Below are positions 36,705 to 48,140 of a stretch of DNA of 64,000 nucleotides, piece after piece. The translations under genes and the position numbers were made by a program. This DNA comes from Microstegium vimineum (Eukaryota; Streptophyta; Magnoliopsida; Poales; Poaceae), in assembly GCA_022036555.1 (NCBI GenBank), contig CM039132.1, positions 57,874,509 through 57,938,508 of the forward strand, in the 5' to 3' direction. Position 1 is the stretch's first letter. Every line of letters starts with the position of its first letter. The notes beneath the pieces were generated by a model, which did not search any database, was not told the origin of the DNA, and saw only the letters and a list, made by a program, of their open reading frames with translations.

Positions 36705-36777
<73 letters not shown>
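36705..36777. repeat. (TA)n microsatellite, 73 bp, in the WRKY core promoter
   Basis: A pure AT run ending about 105 bases before the ATG at 36882. No other TATA-like box is evident between it and the start codon, so its right part may act as the TATA element. Confidence 0.85.
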
Positions 36778-36779
<2 letters not shown>

Positions 36780-36881
36780 CTCGTCAAGACCTGCCATGAA
36801 TGAGTTAACATACATTAATTCACTCTCGCACTGCATCCATAACCTACCCAGCAAGAAGAAGAAGAGAGATCCGGTCAGTTG

Positions 36882-38098
36882 ATGGCTTGCGTGGCGGACC
36901 ATGAGGCCGCGGTGAGGGAGGTGGCGCAGGTGTACGAGCTCATCAAGCTCCAGCAGCCTCTCCTACTCCTCCACTCGCAGCAGCCGCCGCCATCGACGAC
37001 CCAGCTCGCGCAGAGCCTCCTCAGCAAGGCGCTGCGAGCCCTCAACGTCGCCCTCTCCATCATGAAGCAGCAGCAGCAGCAGCAGCAGCCGCCTGCTGCC
37101 GGTTCACCAGTGACACCAATAATAAGCGTCAAAGCTGAGCCTCATCAGCTTTCGCCGCGCAGCCCGGCGTCTGCGGACTCCCAAGCAGCCATAGCCGCAC
37201 CCAGCACGACAACAAGAGGCTCCAAAAGAAGAAGGTGTGTGCATCATGCATGTGCACTGCTGGATCCTTCGACTTGGGTTTCGATCCGCGTTATATGTTT
37301 CTCTGTGCACTTTTCAACCTCTTAGTTCTATCATATCGCTGACTTTGCTTCAATTCCAATGGAAACTGCTGCAGACCATCAGTAGCGATCGAAGGGAAGA
37401 AGAAGAAGAAGACCTCATCATCATCATGGACGACCTTAACCGCCGTGCCCTACGACGACGGCTACGAGTGGAGGAAATACGGCGAGAAGAAGATCAACGG
37501 GACGCTTTTCACCAGGAGCTACTTCCGGTGCACCTACAAGGACGACGCCGGTTGCCTGGCCACCAAGCACGTCCAGCAGCAGATGGACAACACCAACACC
37601 AACAACAGCGACGACGACCCTCCCATGTTCCACGTCACCTACAACAACGACCACACCTGCAACACTACTAGTGCCAAAGCTGCTGCAGCTGCAGCACACA
37701 ACAACACCGGCAGAAGCAGCAGCAGCAACCTCGCTGCATTGCTAGCAGGCTGCTGCAACATGAAGCAGCAAGAAGCAACTGGGCATGCTGCTGCTGCCAT
37801 GGCCATGAACATGAAGCAAGAAGAACCACCGCTGCTGCAGCTGCCTCCTCTGGTCGAGCTCGAGCCTGCTTCTGCATGCTTTCCTTGTGAGCAAATGCCA
37901 CAGTGCCAAGAGCTGCTATGTGCAAGTATGGAGCAGAAGTTCTGTGGTGCTTTAAGAGACGACGATGGTGAAATCCCGTCGGCTTCAGCTTCGTGCATCT
38001 CCGGCGAGACCAGCTGGGATGGGTATTCTTGGGACGTGGCGGCGGCTGAAGATGACCCTCTCCATGATCTCGAGCGTTTCCTCTTCATGGACTACTAG
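36882..38098 (+). CDS. Group III WRKY transcription factor, WRKYGEK variant (gene B, intact)
   Basis: The coding exons are 36882-37234 and 37375-38098 with a 140-nt GT...AG intron. The joined frame is 358 codons. The product is a nuclear DNA-binding transcription factor. Residues 63-69 are poly-Gln, 126-130 KKKKK (likely nuclear localisation). The heptapeptide is WRKYGEK (150-156), not WRKYGQK. The zinc ligands are C170, C178, H211 and C213, the C-X7-C...H-X-C pattern of group III. The spacer between C178 and H211 is 32 residues against about 23 in the family, because of an Asn/Asp-rich insertion (TNTNNSDDD). No intron interrupts the WRKY domain, where most group III genes have one. Ala- and Gln-rich segments follow, then an acidic tail (AAEDDPLHDLERF) that may activate transcription. 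W-boxes lie upstream. The ATG at 36882 is chosen because the leader has no other in-frame ATG and MACVADHEAAVREV opens the conserved N-terminal helix. Confidence 0.88.
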
Positions 38099-38341
38099 TG
38101 CTAGCTGGATCTGAAACCTAATTAACAAGATTTATAAGAGTAGAAGTATAGTTTGATCTTCCTGTGTGGCTCTGGACAGCTGGTACAAAAGTCTGGTTAA
38201 TTCCGGCTAATTGAATAGTGTTCTGTGAGAGAATAAACTGAAATAAGCAAAACAAGCTGAAAGCAGTCCAGTGTTCAGAACAAATAAATCTAGTAAAATA
38301 GGAGTACATGAGATGTAAAACAAATGATCATTTGATATATA

Positions 38342-41187
38342 TTTTTTTTAAAGATCCGATTATCCGGCTTTGATTAATAAAAAGAAGTTAGCATACAACG
38401 GATGATTACATGCGCGAGAGGCGCTCCCTACTATAGCCTAAGCTACAGAGGTTTTAGGATTTCAGAGACTAATTACTCACTAACGGTTTGGCGACCATCA
38501 GCAGCATTTGAGTTATCCCGCTTGCTGGACCAGTTGCACTGCTCAACACTACATCTGTCACCTCGAGCTTTGTTTCCAGCAAACCCTCCTCTTTCCCCGT
38601 ACACACCTCACAGAGGACAAACAACCATAACTCCATCAGTGTAAGGTCGGCTGACGCTGGCGCTAAGCTAGGCAACATTGATCAACTGACGCTGCAACTT
38701 TTTGGCCGAAACAAAACTCATTGGACCTCCATCTTCGCCGCATCAGACTTCTCAACTATCGCCGCTAAGGCCTCCGACAGCTTCTTGTTGTCGAGATGTG
38801 TTGCTGCCCTGCTGGCCTCTGGGAGATCACCACCATACATGTCAATGTATGTCACCTGCTTCATCTGGCGCTGAGATCTGGGGGTTGATGAACTCCAGTT
38901 CACGCATTAGCTTGTGTTGTGCGCGCTCAGCCACCGACAACGTAGATGGCTTGGCAGCCAGGCGCAAGCTCGAGCGCGTTGCTGACAATTTCTTCCTCGG
39001 CTTGCGTACACGGGGTAGGGTTGGTCGAGATTTAGGAGGCTCCGGTGTCGGCAACAAAGGTGCCGAGAGCTCCTTGAACATCCTGCTGCAAAAATCAGCA
39101 ACAGTCTGCCCATCCGCCTCCTGCTCCCCCACCTCCTGTTCGCCAACCATGTCTTTGTAGTCCTATCGCGGTGTCGGATCCTGTAAGGCATGTACTCCCA
39201 GCCCTTGCGTGCCCTCATCATCGTAGCCACCAAGTCCATAGGATAAGGATGCAGGAGCGGCATTGCTGGAGACAACCTCCATGTTGTCAGGCTCGTGCAC
39301 CGGTGACGTAGGAGCCTCCCCGCTGCTGCCCGACGAGTAGTTTTGGCTGTCCAGCCGCCCTTGTCCAGGGAAAAAGAGACTCCTGGATCATTGGATCATC
39401 CTCCCTGTACAAGAAGTCCCCACGTGCTCTGCACATGTCAAGTAGCGGGTCATGGCTCACCGGAGGCCGCCGACCGTCTGGGGGCGAGAACGACGACGTT
39501 CCCAGTCGTTGGAAGTATGACAGAGGTAGTCCCTATTGCGCGCCAATCTGGACGGCGAGCGGCTCTAGGGACGTCCGCGATCCAGCAGCTCCATGTTGGC
39601 CACTCTTGCCTGACGGTAAGCTGGCGGCGAGCAGGTGCGGACATGGTCCGGGGGTAGCTGGAAAATTGCGATGAACTCCCCTAGCTTGAGACGCGTGATG
39701 TGGATGTCATTGCGTGAAACCTGGAGCTGGACGCTCAAGGCGTCGACCACCTCAGTGGTGCTGGGGTGGTAGCCATCATGAAACCTTAGGCGATTGGCCT
39801 CCGTGGCCACTGTGATTGCGATGTTGCGCAACGAACGAGTCATGTCGATCATCCATCACTGGGTCTGCTAGCGTGGCTGGTGGATGCAGCATAGGACCTT
39901 GGGTTGGAGCTTTGGCGGTGGTCTTGTGGTGGAGCGGGGGGAAGGCGATGCGACTGTGGATGCTCTGTGGTGGGAACTGCAGGCGGGCTTGGAGCTCAGC
40001 AAAGATAGTAGGGCAGTGGCAACGGGATGGGCAGGAGCGGGAGATATGGCCAAATCCTTTGCAGCTAAGACACCGGACTGGGTCTATGCACTGAGCCACA
40101 CGGTGGTCGGAGGTGAGGCACAAGAAACAATGTCCGGCAAGCCTTTTTAAAAAGGCATCCCGAGCCGTGCTAGCTCTGCTGGCGCCCGTCTTGCTCAACA
40201 TGGTTGGGTCCTTCTGCTTGATCTCGAGCACAGCGCTTTCCTGGGTTGCAGGCTTCCTCCACTAGTGTTTTCTCCTCGCCCTTTGCCACTCTGGATAAAG
40301 GACTTCGGGCTGCATCTCTTCTACGCTTGATGGCTCTCCAAGCTCCAAATGTCCGTTTGCAGCGGAGTTACACATCCAAGATGAGATGGCCGGCTGCTTG
40401 GAGCACTACACCTCAGAGGCTGAATTGGGAAGGGGCTTCAAATCCAACCCCTTCCACGCTTGCGCTGACGACCGGGAGGCGTGGACACTCGGTCAGGGAT
40501 GATGAGCACCGACTTCAACTTGGTAGGTGTAGCAGGTTGAGGCTGCTCAGGCTTGCTGGGGCTCAGGGCGGGTGGCGGGCGGCTTCCCTCCTTGACAACA
40601 GTGGTGTGGTGGTCGACGACGTCGGATTCGCCGGACTCGGCAACCGGAGTCGTGGATCTCGAGGTGGCCACCAATCCAGGAGCAGGAGTTGTTGATGGTT
40701 GCAAAAGTTGAAGATCAGGCGTATCTGCGTCGTCTCCACCATCCATGGCTGCTGCACGGTCGACATCAGAATCTTCCGGCTCTTCCGCATCTCCATAGTC
40801 GAGCAGCACCTCCTCCACATCGTCAAAGGTCAGGATGGGGGGCGTAGCGGGCCCGAGCTTCTGCAGGTGTTCGAGGACTAGGGGCAGGCAACGGGGCTTG
40901 GTGCCGGAGGACGCCGACAACGAAGGGGATGCCGGCGAGGTCGAGTGGAGGGGCTCTCTCTCGCCGGGTCGCTCAGACTCCAGACTTTGGCTCACAAGAT
41001 CCCCATGGATCGATAGATCAGGCAACGAGGAGCTTGGATCTGTGGTTGGAGGGAGGTGGGAGAGATAGGAAGGATGATGGGTTCAGTGGTAGTGGTGGCG
41101 CCGCCGCCGTCGCCTGGGAGAGGGAGCGGGTCGGGAGCCATCGGAAAGGTGGTTGCTATTCAAGATCTGGAAAGGTAACATTCCAAT
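38342..41187 (-). mobile_element. Non-LTR retroposon, ORF1-type only, 15-bp TSD
   Basis: The identical 15-mer ATCATTTGATATATA flanks it (38327-38341 and 41188-41202). A run of T's at the left edge is the poly(A) tail of a - strand insertion. The 2.85-kb interior carries one zinc-knuckle gene and no reverse transcriptase, so it depended on a LINE in trans. The flanking sequence (GAGATGTAAAACAA...) matches the 3' flank of WRKY paralogue A, so the insertion is just downstream of WRKY gene B. Confidence 0.85.
38718..41141 (-). pseudogene. LINE ORF1-like protein: DUF4283-like region and two CCHC zinc knuckles (frameshifted)
   Basis: Read from the right, a likely ATG at 41141 opens a Pro/Ser-rich leader. 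A 195-codon frame (41025-40438) holds an acidic linker. Two exact CCHC knuckles follow at about 40150-40060: CFLCLTSDHRVAQC and CLSCKGFGHISRSC. Next is a region resembling DUF4283 (39852-39565), then an Arg/Lys-rich C-terminus (RSSLRLAAKP, VAERAQHKLMREL, 38990-38900) and a final acidic/helical tail ending at 38718. Several frame changes separate the pieces. Such proteins are the RNA-binding ORF1 products of plant LINEs. The copy is probably dead. Confidence 0.65.
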
Positions 41188-41202
41188 ATCATTTGATATA
41201 TA

Positions 41203-42802
41203 ATTTCTGGCACCTTATGTGTTTTGGTAACATTCCAATAACATTCCAATAGAACTAACAAAATTACAAGGACACCAATACTCAAATACAAGCCTCTAGG
41301 ATAACATATCTCTAGGTTCTTTACTTCATAGCAAGTTGATCAGTTTAACCATGATTGTAATTAACATTCATATTCACAACATTCAACATCAAACAACTTA
41401 AGAATTATTCAATGGTTCAATGCATCGTTTTATTAAGTAAACAACATATATAACAGAGGGAGTCAAAAAAAATTCACGATCAGGCATATAGCCTGTGTGT
41501 TTCATTAAGCAGAAGAGAATGGTCAATAGACCTACATATAGTTGATACAAAAGGATTCGCGAGTAATCCATAGATTACCAACAAAGTCATCAACACTTAA
41601 CGAAAGCAAGAACAAGAGGGGTGGGGGGGCTACACCTAACAACCCTAGCAGCTGAGCTTAAAACAAAAAATCTCAACACCTAAATGCCAGTAGAGGTAGG
41701 AGCCATAGATAATAACAGCGGCAAAGCATCCACTAAACCTCTAGATGGCAAAGCATTCGTCCAAGCAACCTTAGCAGCAAAGCATTTGCCAGAAAGGACG
41801 ACGACCTCGGCGGCAAAGCATCCACCGGCAAGCACCTCGGCGGCAAAGCATCTGCTGGAAACACAACTTCGGCGGTCGGAGCCGCACTTCGATTACTCCT
41901 CCGAGTCACTAAGAGCCACTATGCTCAAGACCACGGGCGAGGATGACCTCTCTGAAGAAACACCGGCGGCAAAGCACCCCCTAAATAAACGTCTACGGCT
42001 GTCACTAGCACTAACTAGACATAACAAGGTGAGGGGAAACATGAAGTGTAGATAGGCGCAACGCAGCTCCCACACATGCCTCAGCGGACACCGAAGACGG
42101 ACTGAGGACGACGCCTCCAAGAAGGTGATGACGCCGGGGCGCCAACGTCGTCAGTTTGGCCAGAGAAGCCCGGCAGGGTTTTCACCCCTGCCCGTCGTCG
42201 GCTCCGGAACCCTACAATAGGCCGAGAAGGCCACGCGGCTAGAGCATGGCCCAAGAATAGAGTGTTGTGCAGGAAGCGGCGGCGTCACCAGCCATGCCAC
42301 CATGGCAAAGCTTGCACGCCACCTGGTCCCCGCAAGTCACACCACCACGGCGCAACAAGCATGAGACCAAGCACACCGCCACCGGCCACGCCACCACGGC
42401 GGCACCGATGCACCTCCACTCGACGTTCGTAGCCTTACTCATGACGTCGAGGAGGCACGCCCAACAGGCAGAGCAGCCAGCCACCACCCCGCCGCCCCGT
42501 CGAGGAGGCCGGCGGCGCCACACTAAGCAACAGATCCGCCACCGGGGGGCGCGGTCAGGCCGGCCACCATGGCTGCCGGGCGTGGGGAGGACCTCGGACG
42601 CCGGATCTCGGCCGCAGGTGGCCGGATCCGCCCGCTCAGATCCACCGCCAGGGGGGCGGCCGTGGGTCAGGCAAGTCACCATGGCTGCCGGGCGAGGGGA
42701 GAACCTCGGGCGCCGGATCCCGACCGTAGGTGGCCATGACATGTGGGATGGAGGGGGATGAGAGAGAGGGGGGAGGGAGGAAGAAGCATTGCCGCCGCCA
42801 TC
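41203..42802. other. Repetitive non-coding sequence, no gene supported
   Basis: 41203-41640 is AT-rich. 41690-41960 repeats GGCAAAGCAT and CGGCGGCAAAGCATC words at irregular spacing. 42240-42760 is GC-rich and includes an imperfect ~113-bp tandem repeat, with CACCATGGCTGCCGGGCG occurring near 42565 and 42678. Open frames here are low complexity. It resembles decayed retroelement leader sequence, but I cannot name a family. Confidence 0.35.
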
Positions 42803-43221
42803 ACTGGCGTAGCTAGAGGGTGGTCCGTGTGGGCCACGGACCACCCTAGAATTTTGAGCAAAGTATATAAATATTTAGATTTTAAGTATTTTTTATTTTA
42901 AAAATACTTATAAGACTTTTAAAATGTATTTATCTTATGTTTCGTTAAATTATATTTTTGCATGATATATTTAGATCTTACTTGATAGATCTTTGTTTGA
43001 CTTCGATGTCAGCTCCTTGGTACACTAGAATAAAAAGCTATTTTTCTTTTAAAATGAATCAGGATTCATCAAAATCACTATTTTTTGTTTCATTGGTTCT
43101 AGCTTCTCTGTATGTTGTAGCAAAAAAAAATCGAAGATGTTTGTTGATATGTTAACGTAACTATATTATTAAAAAATATTAAACTAGATCACCCTAAATT
43201 AAAATCTTGGCTACGCCACTA
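42803..43221. mobile_element. Mutator-like MITE, 419 bp, 9-bp TSD
   Basis: GCCGCCATC occurs immediately on both sides (42794-42802 and 43222-43230), a 9-bp duplication as made by Mutator-like transposases. The ends are inverted: CTGGCGTAGC at the left and GCTACGCCACTA at the right. The interior is AT-rich and non-coding. Confidence 0.7.
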
Positions 43222-43230
43222 GCCGCCATC

Positions 43231-44143
43231 CTTGCCCTTGGCCGGACAGCCAGCGTCGAACTCCGGCAGCGGCCAGGAGGATGCAGGAGGAGGGAGCTCG
43301 GGGAGTGGGAGGCGGCGCCGCCGCCCATGTCGCCCCTGGTGGGAGCGACGCGGGGCCTAGGCAGCGGGCCTTTCTCTATCAAGACATCTTAGAGAGAGAG
43401 TCATATTGAGCAAAGAACGGCATTTAACTAACGAAATTAAGTCTGTAGAGTGTAGGACGATATCATAGTGGTATACCTCTGAAAATGTTGTAGTGGAGCT
43501 ATAGCATGTTGAAGTAGACCAATAGTAAGCTATTTAGAGCCATGGAGGTACCACAATTACAACTTAAGATTTGGTATCTAGGTACTAAATTTTACTTGGT
43601 ACATCCCACGTTATAACTGATTGTACCTCTCCACAAATGGTAAAGTCAGCCTAGTTGTAAGCAATGCTATGGTCCTTAGCAAAGGCAATGACATGGGGAG
43701 AGTCCCTAAAGTTTTAGTAGAGATTCTTAGCAAAAGCTATTTAGGTTCCACAAATCGTTTTAGTAGAGAGTTTTCTAAGTATATATTTAGGTTCTTAGCA
43801 AAAGCTATATACCTAGAAAAATCCAAGGAAGAAATTAAAAGAGGAGAATTCTTCGATGAAATATTGTTGAACAATCCAAAAAAATGAAGAAATTGAAAGG
43901 GAAATGGAAAACAAAAATAGCTGGAAAAAAAGGAATATAAGCACGGGCATCACTACAATATACTCCCTCCATACTCAAATTGGTGGCCATTTTGGCCTCC
44001 TAGGCTAGTTTCACAAAGGTGGACGTTGTACTGCAGCGGGGCGTTGTTTGGACGCGTTTGCCCCTGCCTTCGTTTCCCGCACGCCTCGAGCCTCTCAGCA
44101 TTAAACGCGCTTGCATGCAGCATTCATCACACGCGCGTGCGCT
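43231..44143. other. Intergenic sequence, no gene seen
   Basis: 43231-43390 is the GC-rich continuation of the sequence interrupted by the MITE. 43400-43950 is ordinary AT-rich sequence with repeated AGGTTCTTAGCAAAAGCTAT words near 43730 and 43790. 43962-44000 carries a Stowaway-like CTCCCTCCATACTCAAATTG terminus without a visible partner. Confidence 0.35.
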
Positions 44144-44680
44144 CACTACAGGAAATCGCCGAGTTGTCGAGTGCTAGCCTTTTGCACTCGGCAACTGGTT
44201 TGCCGAGTGCCGCACTCACCAACTAATTTAGTTGTCGAGTGTCAGATTTCGGGCACTCGGCAACTAAATTGTCGAGTGTTATTTTATTTACCGAGTGTCA
44301 GGCCAAGCACTCGGCAACTAAAATTAGGCCGTCAACCTTGACGGATTAGTTGCCGAGTGCCATCCACTTGGCGGCTGGCACTCGGCAACTAAATTTTTTT
44401 ATTTTTTCTGCCAGAATTTAGTTGCCGAGTGCCAGCCGCCTGACACTCGGCAACTAAATAAATAGTTGCCGAGTGTCATCCACCTGGCACTCGGCAACTA
44501 ATTTCTTTATTTTTTTATTAATAATTAGTTGCCGAGTGCAATTGCTATTGCACTCGGCAACTCTGGAAACTGGTATTTTTAGGCTCTCTGTTTCCCAGAG
44601 TTGTCGAGTGCAATGGCAATTGCACTCGGCAACTAATTTAGTTGCCTAGTGTGGCACTCAGCAAATAAAAAAATTGTTAT
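44144..44680. repeat. CACTA 2 left terminal and subterminal repeats
   Basis: More than a dozen direct and inverted copies of GTTGCCGAGTGC / GCACTCGGCAAC follow the terminal CACTACAGG. 44690-45030 beyond it is AT-rich with repeated CATATATATCACATCCA words and no gene. Confidence 0.85.
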
Positions 44681-45032
44681 TTTTTTGTTTTTTTAATTTC
44701 CAACAATACAGAGACAAAAATAGACAGATATATATCACATTCATCATTCAAATCACATATATATCACATCCACCATTCAAATCACATATATATCCTCACA
44801 TCCATCTTTCACAATCCATCATACGCATATAGCCCACAAACATCCATCACAAACGTCCATAAGTCCATAATACATCACATACACATATGGAGTCCATAGA
44901 TCCATCCCATAGAATCCATAATCCATCACATAGCTACGAATATGTCACAAGTCTAAGTCGAACACAAGTCTAAGTCTAATACAAGTCTAAGGGACATGAA
45001 AATAGACAAAGGACAAGTACCTACTGCCATCC

Positions 45033-47220
45033 TCATCCGCCGGGCCATGAAGAAGAGCCATCTGGCAACCCGGCATGTGGAGGAGTGTCAGTTGGCCACC
45101 CCTGCTGTGGAGAGAGACCACCGCCTTGAACCGTCGGGTTCGAACTCATAGACACTTGCTGCACAAAGAAGAAGTCAATTAATGAGTACCTATAGGAAAT
45201 TCGCACAAGCTAAAGGAATAAACTACCAGACATACTTACCGGAGTCCCGAAAATAAGAGGCTGTGGAGGAGGAGCCACAGCCACAACTGGGCGGAGAAGC
45301 GACTCGGGCACGACCACACCTGGAATTGTTTGTAGGTTGGCCATGAAGCTGAACATGTCCCGCAGCCTCTGCTCCTCGGCCGCCCTCTAGGCTTGTACAG
45401 CCTCCCTCTCCAACCGCTGGGCCTCCTCCGCCGCCGCCTACGCCGCCTCCAACCTCCGCACGTTGGCCTGCTCACAGGCCACCCACAATGTTTAAACAAT
45501 GCAAATGCAAGATAGATGTGTAAAAGCAATGAACGAGACCTAACCGCGAGATCCGAGATCTGCTGCTGTGAGCTCAGCTGCCGAGGGCGTATGGGGAGGG
45601 ACGAGCTCGTGCTCCTTGCTCGAATGGCCGCAAGGTTGGGAATAGAGCCGGAGTCGAGCACGTTGTTCGCCATCTAGTAGCGGTCGTGTTGCTTTCCTCC
45701 TCCTAGCCTCATCACGATCTCTAGGTCCAGGGGCTCGGTGGCCGGATCGAAGGCATCCCCATGGCACTGGCGAGCCGCTGAGATGTACTCGGTAACCTTG
45801 CTATGGGCGTTGGGGTTGGTGTACAGCTCGGGCCCGTGCGCTGGGTTGTAGGTGTTCGCGGGGTCCGTCGCCTTGCCCTTGTGTGACAAGTTGAACACCA
45901 TGAAGTCGTTGCACTCCTGGCCTTGGTGCGACCCGGACTGCGAGGAAAACATAAAGATGATTAGAAGTAATGAGAATTGAGAGTTGTAATAAAAAAATAA
46001 AGATGAAAAGACAAAGAAGATTACCCAGTTCGAAGCGTACTAGGAGAGGCTCTGGTTGCCCTGGTGGTGTGGGGTCCCAATAATTTCCAGGCGGCAGTCA
46101 CGACGGACCTGACTCTTCTCCATTCACTCGGGCAAGAGCCACCTGTCCACAATACCGCCCCAGCAGAAGGGGTGTCTGGCACACCAATCAGGACATCGAT
46201 GCATGTCATCAAGTTATTGATACGTCAGAAGATACCAATCATGTAGGGTGGTAGTATTGATGTTTCATACTTACCAACTCATACTGCTCCCTGGTGAGCG
46301 TCATGGTCCTAGCCTGGCTCTTCGGCAATTTCTCGCCAAGGACGTCGGCGTGGTGGTTGATAATGCACTGGAGCCGCGTCTCGTGGTACAAGTGCGAGAG
46401 TCGAGCCTTGCAGACCTTGTCCTGCACTTGCGACACCTTTTCCTCGTGCCCTGGCTCGCACGTGTAGAAGTCCTGCATACAGACATCATGTATCGTTTCA
46501 TTATATCAAGAACGACCAATGAATGCGTAGTTTTGACAAATTTAGTGCGATGAAGACTCACCCAGAACTCGGCCTTGATTTGTCCCACAACGGATCCGTG
46601 CTCGCTGTCCTCAGTTGTGTAGAAGTGGGCCCACGTCCAGGGCGGTGTCGTCACCCCGTTGTACTCGACCAGTCCAGGGTAGTGCAGCCGAATCAGAAGG
46701 CCAAGAATGCTATTGATGTGACGGCCCTTCTGTCCAGACACAACTACCCAGTTGCTGCAAGAGTCATTAACAAAAAATGTTAGTCTGTAGTTTGATTTTC
46801 AATACTTCATATGAAATAGTACTGAAATAATACTTACTCGTCGCTCGAGGGTCTCATCACCGGGCGGTGGGGAGCTAGGATTGGGCGCTGAAGGAGCCTC
46901 GTGGGCCCATGCAACCAGACTATCGACGAGGAGGTAGAGCCCTCTCCTACCTTCTGCTCTGGGGCGTCACCGCCGCCTATGTGGAGCCCGGCCGCCTGGT
47001 CGTCCTCGTCCATGGCCAGTGTGGGAGCCGACTGCACAGTCAGCCTCCCATGGCCGCCACGGCCGCCCCGGCCGCGGGGTCGGCCGTGAGGTCTCCTCGC
47101 TTGCGAGGTCTCCACCGCGGGCGCCACGGGCGTCGTCGTGTAGAGTTCTTGGAGTGAACGACATGTAGCCCTTCTACCAGGCATTTCGTCGAGTGCCTGC
47201 AATTTCAAAGAGTAAACCAA
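45033..47220 (-). pseudogene. CACTA 2 TNPA/TNP1-like gene
   Basis: Pieces in order on the - strand are as follows. 47220-46834 has an Arg/Gly-rich segment (GRPRGRGGRGGHGR). 46741-46560 has a conserved SILGLLIRLHYPGLVEYNGV block. 46478-46270 has EEKVSQVQDKVCKARLSHLY. 46212-46021 is out of frame. 45952-45674 has NPAHGPELYTNPNAHSKVTE. 45673-45540 and a last exon 45160-45033 complete it. GT/AG-type junctions are visible between several. This order is typical of the second gene of grass CACTA elements, whose product binds the subterminal repeats. At least one piece needs a frame change, so I call it a pseudogene, but alternative splicing could rescue part of it. Confidence 0.65.
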
Positions 47221-47450
47221 TTAGCACAATTAATTACAAATATTTATAAAGAGATGTAAAATGAACCAAACATAATTGCAATAATAATAATAATAATATA
47301 GTATTACATGAATTAGAAATATTCTTCATGATCGGTAGCTGTTGGATCATAGGTGTCATCATCACTATCATATTAAACATATTCTCCCTCTTCCTCATCT
47401 CCATCGTTGTCATCATGGCCAACGCCTAACTATAAGCGCTCAAGCATTTC

Positions 47451-48140
47451 TTAGTCTTGCACATCTTGCACCTCTTCTCCCTTGTCCTCATCTCTATCGT
47501 CCCGATCAATGTCATTGTCAACTTCCATGGCCATCAGCGAAAACATGTCTATGTCAAACCTCCCTTCTAGCCCCTCTGATTGATAGAACTCCTCTGCGTT
47601 TGGGTCAAAGTGGTAATCCTCTGCGTTTGGGTCAAAGTGGTAATCCTCATCGTTTGGGACAGGCAATTTACCGTGCGGCAATACCAACTGCACAAGGTAC
47701 CAACCCATAAGATTGGGGTTTTTTTGGCACGCCCATGGGAGGTAATAGACTTGTGTGGCCTGTTGAGCCACAATATAGACATCCTCTCCTTGATAGATAG
47801 AATCTTGTCGAATTTCGACTTGTCCAATCTCAGGAGATGTTCTCGTGACATTAGGATCAAACCAATGGACTTTGAATACGACTGGATTAGGACCTCTGTG
47901 ACACTCAAAGGAGAGCTCGTATATGGCTTCTACTATGCCGCAGTAGTCGCGCTCATCGGTGTCGGGCGTACGAACTCCGGTATTTGTGGTTTTCCGATTG
48001 GGCCAACTCTCCTCATAGTTTCTTGTGTGAAATCGATAGCCATTCACATCATAAACGTTGAATGTCTTGACCTTATAGGAGAACCCTTTCGCGAGCCCTT
48101 TCAACTCAACATTCATGTCCCTATCTTTGTGAGCCTGCAA
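47451..48140 (-). pseudogene. CACTA 2 TNP2 C-terminal (DUF4216-like) remnant
   Basis: The 229-codon frame holds VKTFNVYDVNGYRFHTRNYE, then YGIVEAIYEL-type sequence (seen as YCGIVEAIYELSF) and FKVHWFDPNVTRT, matching the domain that ends TNP2 proteins. A 27-nt tandem duplication encodes EDYHFDPNA twice (about 47585-47640). The catalytic TNP2 part is absent. A - strand frame at 48452-48165 upstream is of uncertain status. Confidence 0.7.

Larger units (their letters stand above)
30602..37888. repeat. Second copy of a ~7.3-kb block (first copy 23218-30501)
   Basis: The two blocks match essentially base for base by eye. The offset changes only from 7384 to 7383, 7382, 7381, 7385 and then about 7387 through a few small indels (GGGG/GGG, TTATTATAA/TTATATAA, TCCCC/TCCC, TA repeat length, and two near the gap), plus at least one substitution (29311-29312, GAG against GGG). 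One copy starts immediately right of the N gap. The other ends immediately left of it. Confidence 0.95.

Noticed and set aside
29497..38098. A tandem cluster of three WRKY genes
   Set aside because: The first full copy is a near-identical duplicate ending at an N gap, and the A-type tail appears twice for the same reason. Only one intact gene and one separate tail are supported.
42239..42844. 201-codon - strand frame and the overlapping 164-codon + strand frame
   Set aside because: Overlapping frames in GC-rich repeat DNA, part of one lying in the Mutator-like MITE. No domain is recognisable.
44160..44680. Evenly spaced repeats resembling a CRISPR array
   Set aside because: The words are short, alternate in orientation and have unequal spacers. 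They are CACTA subterminal repeats in plant DNA.
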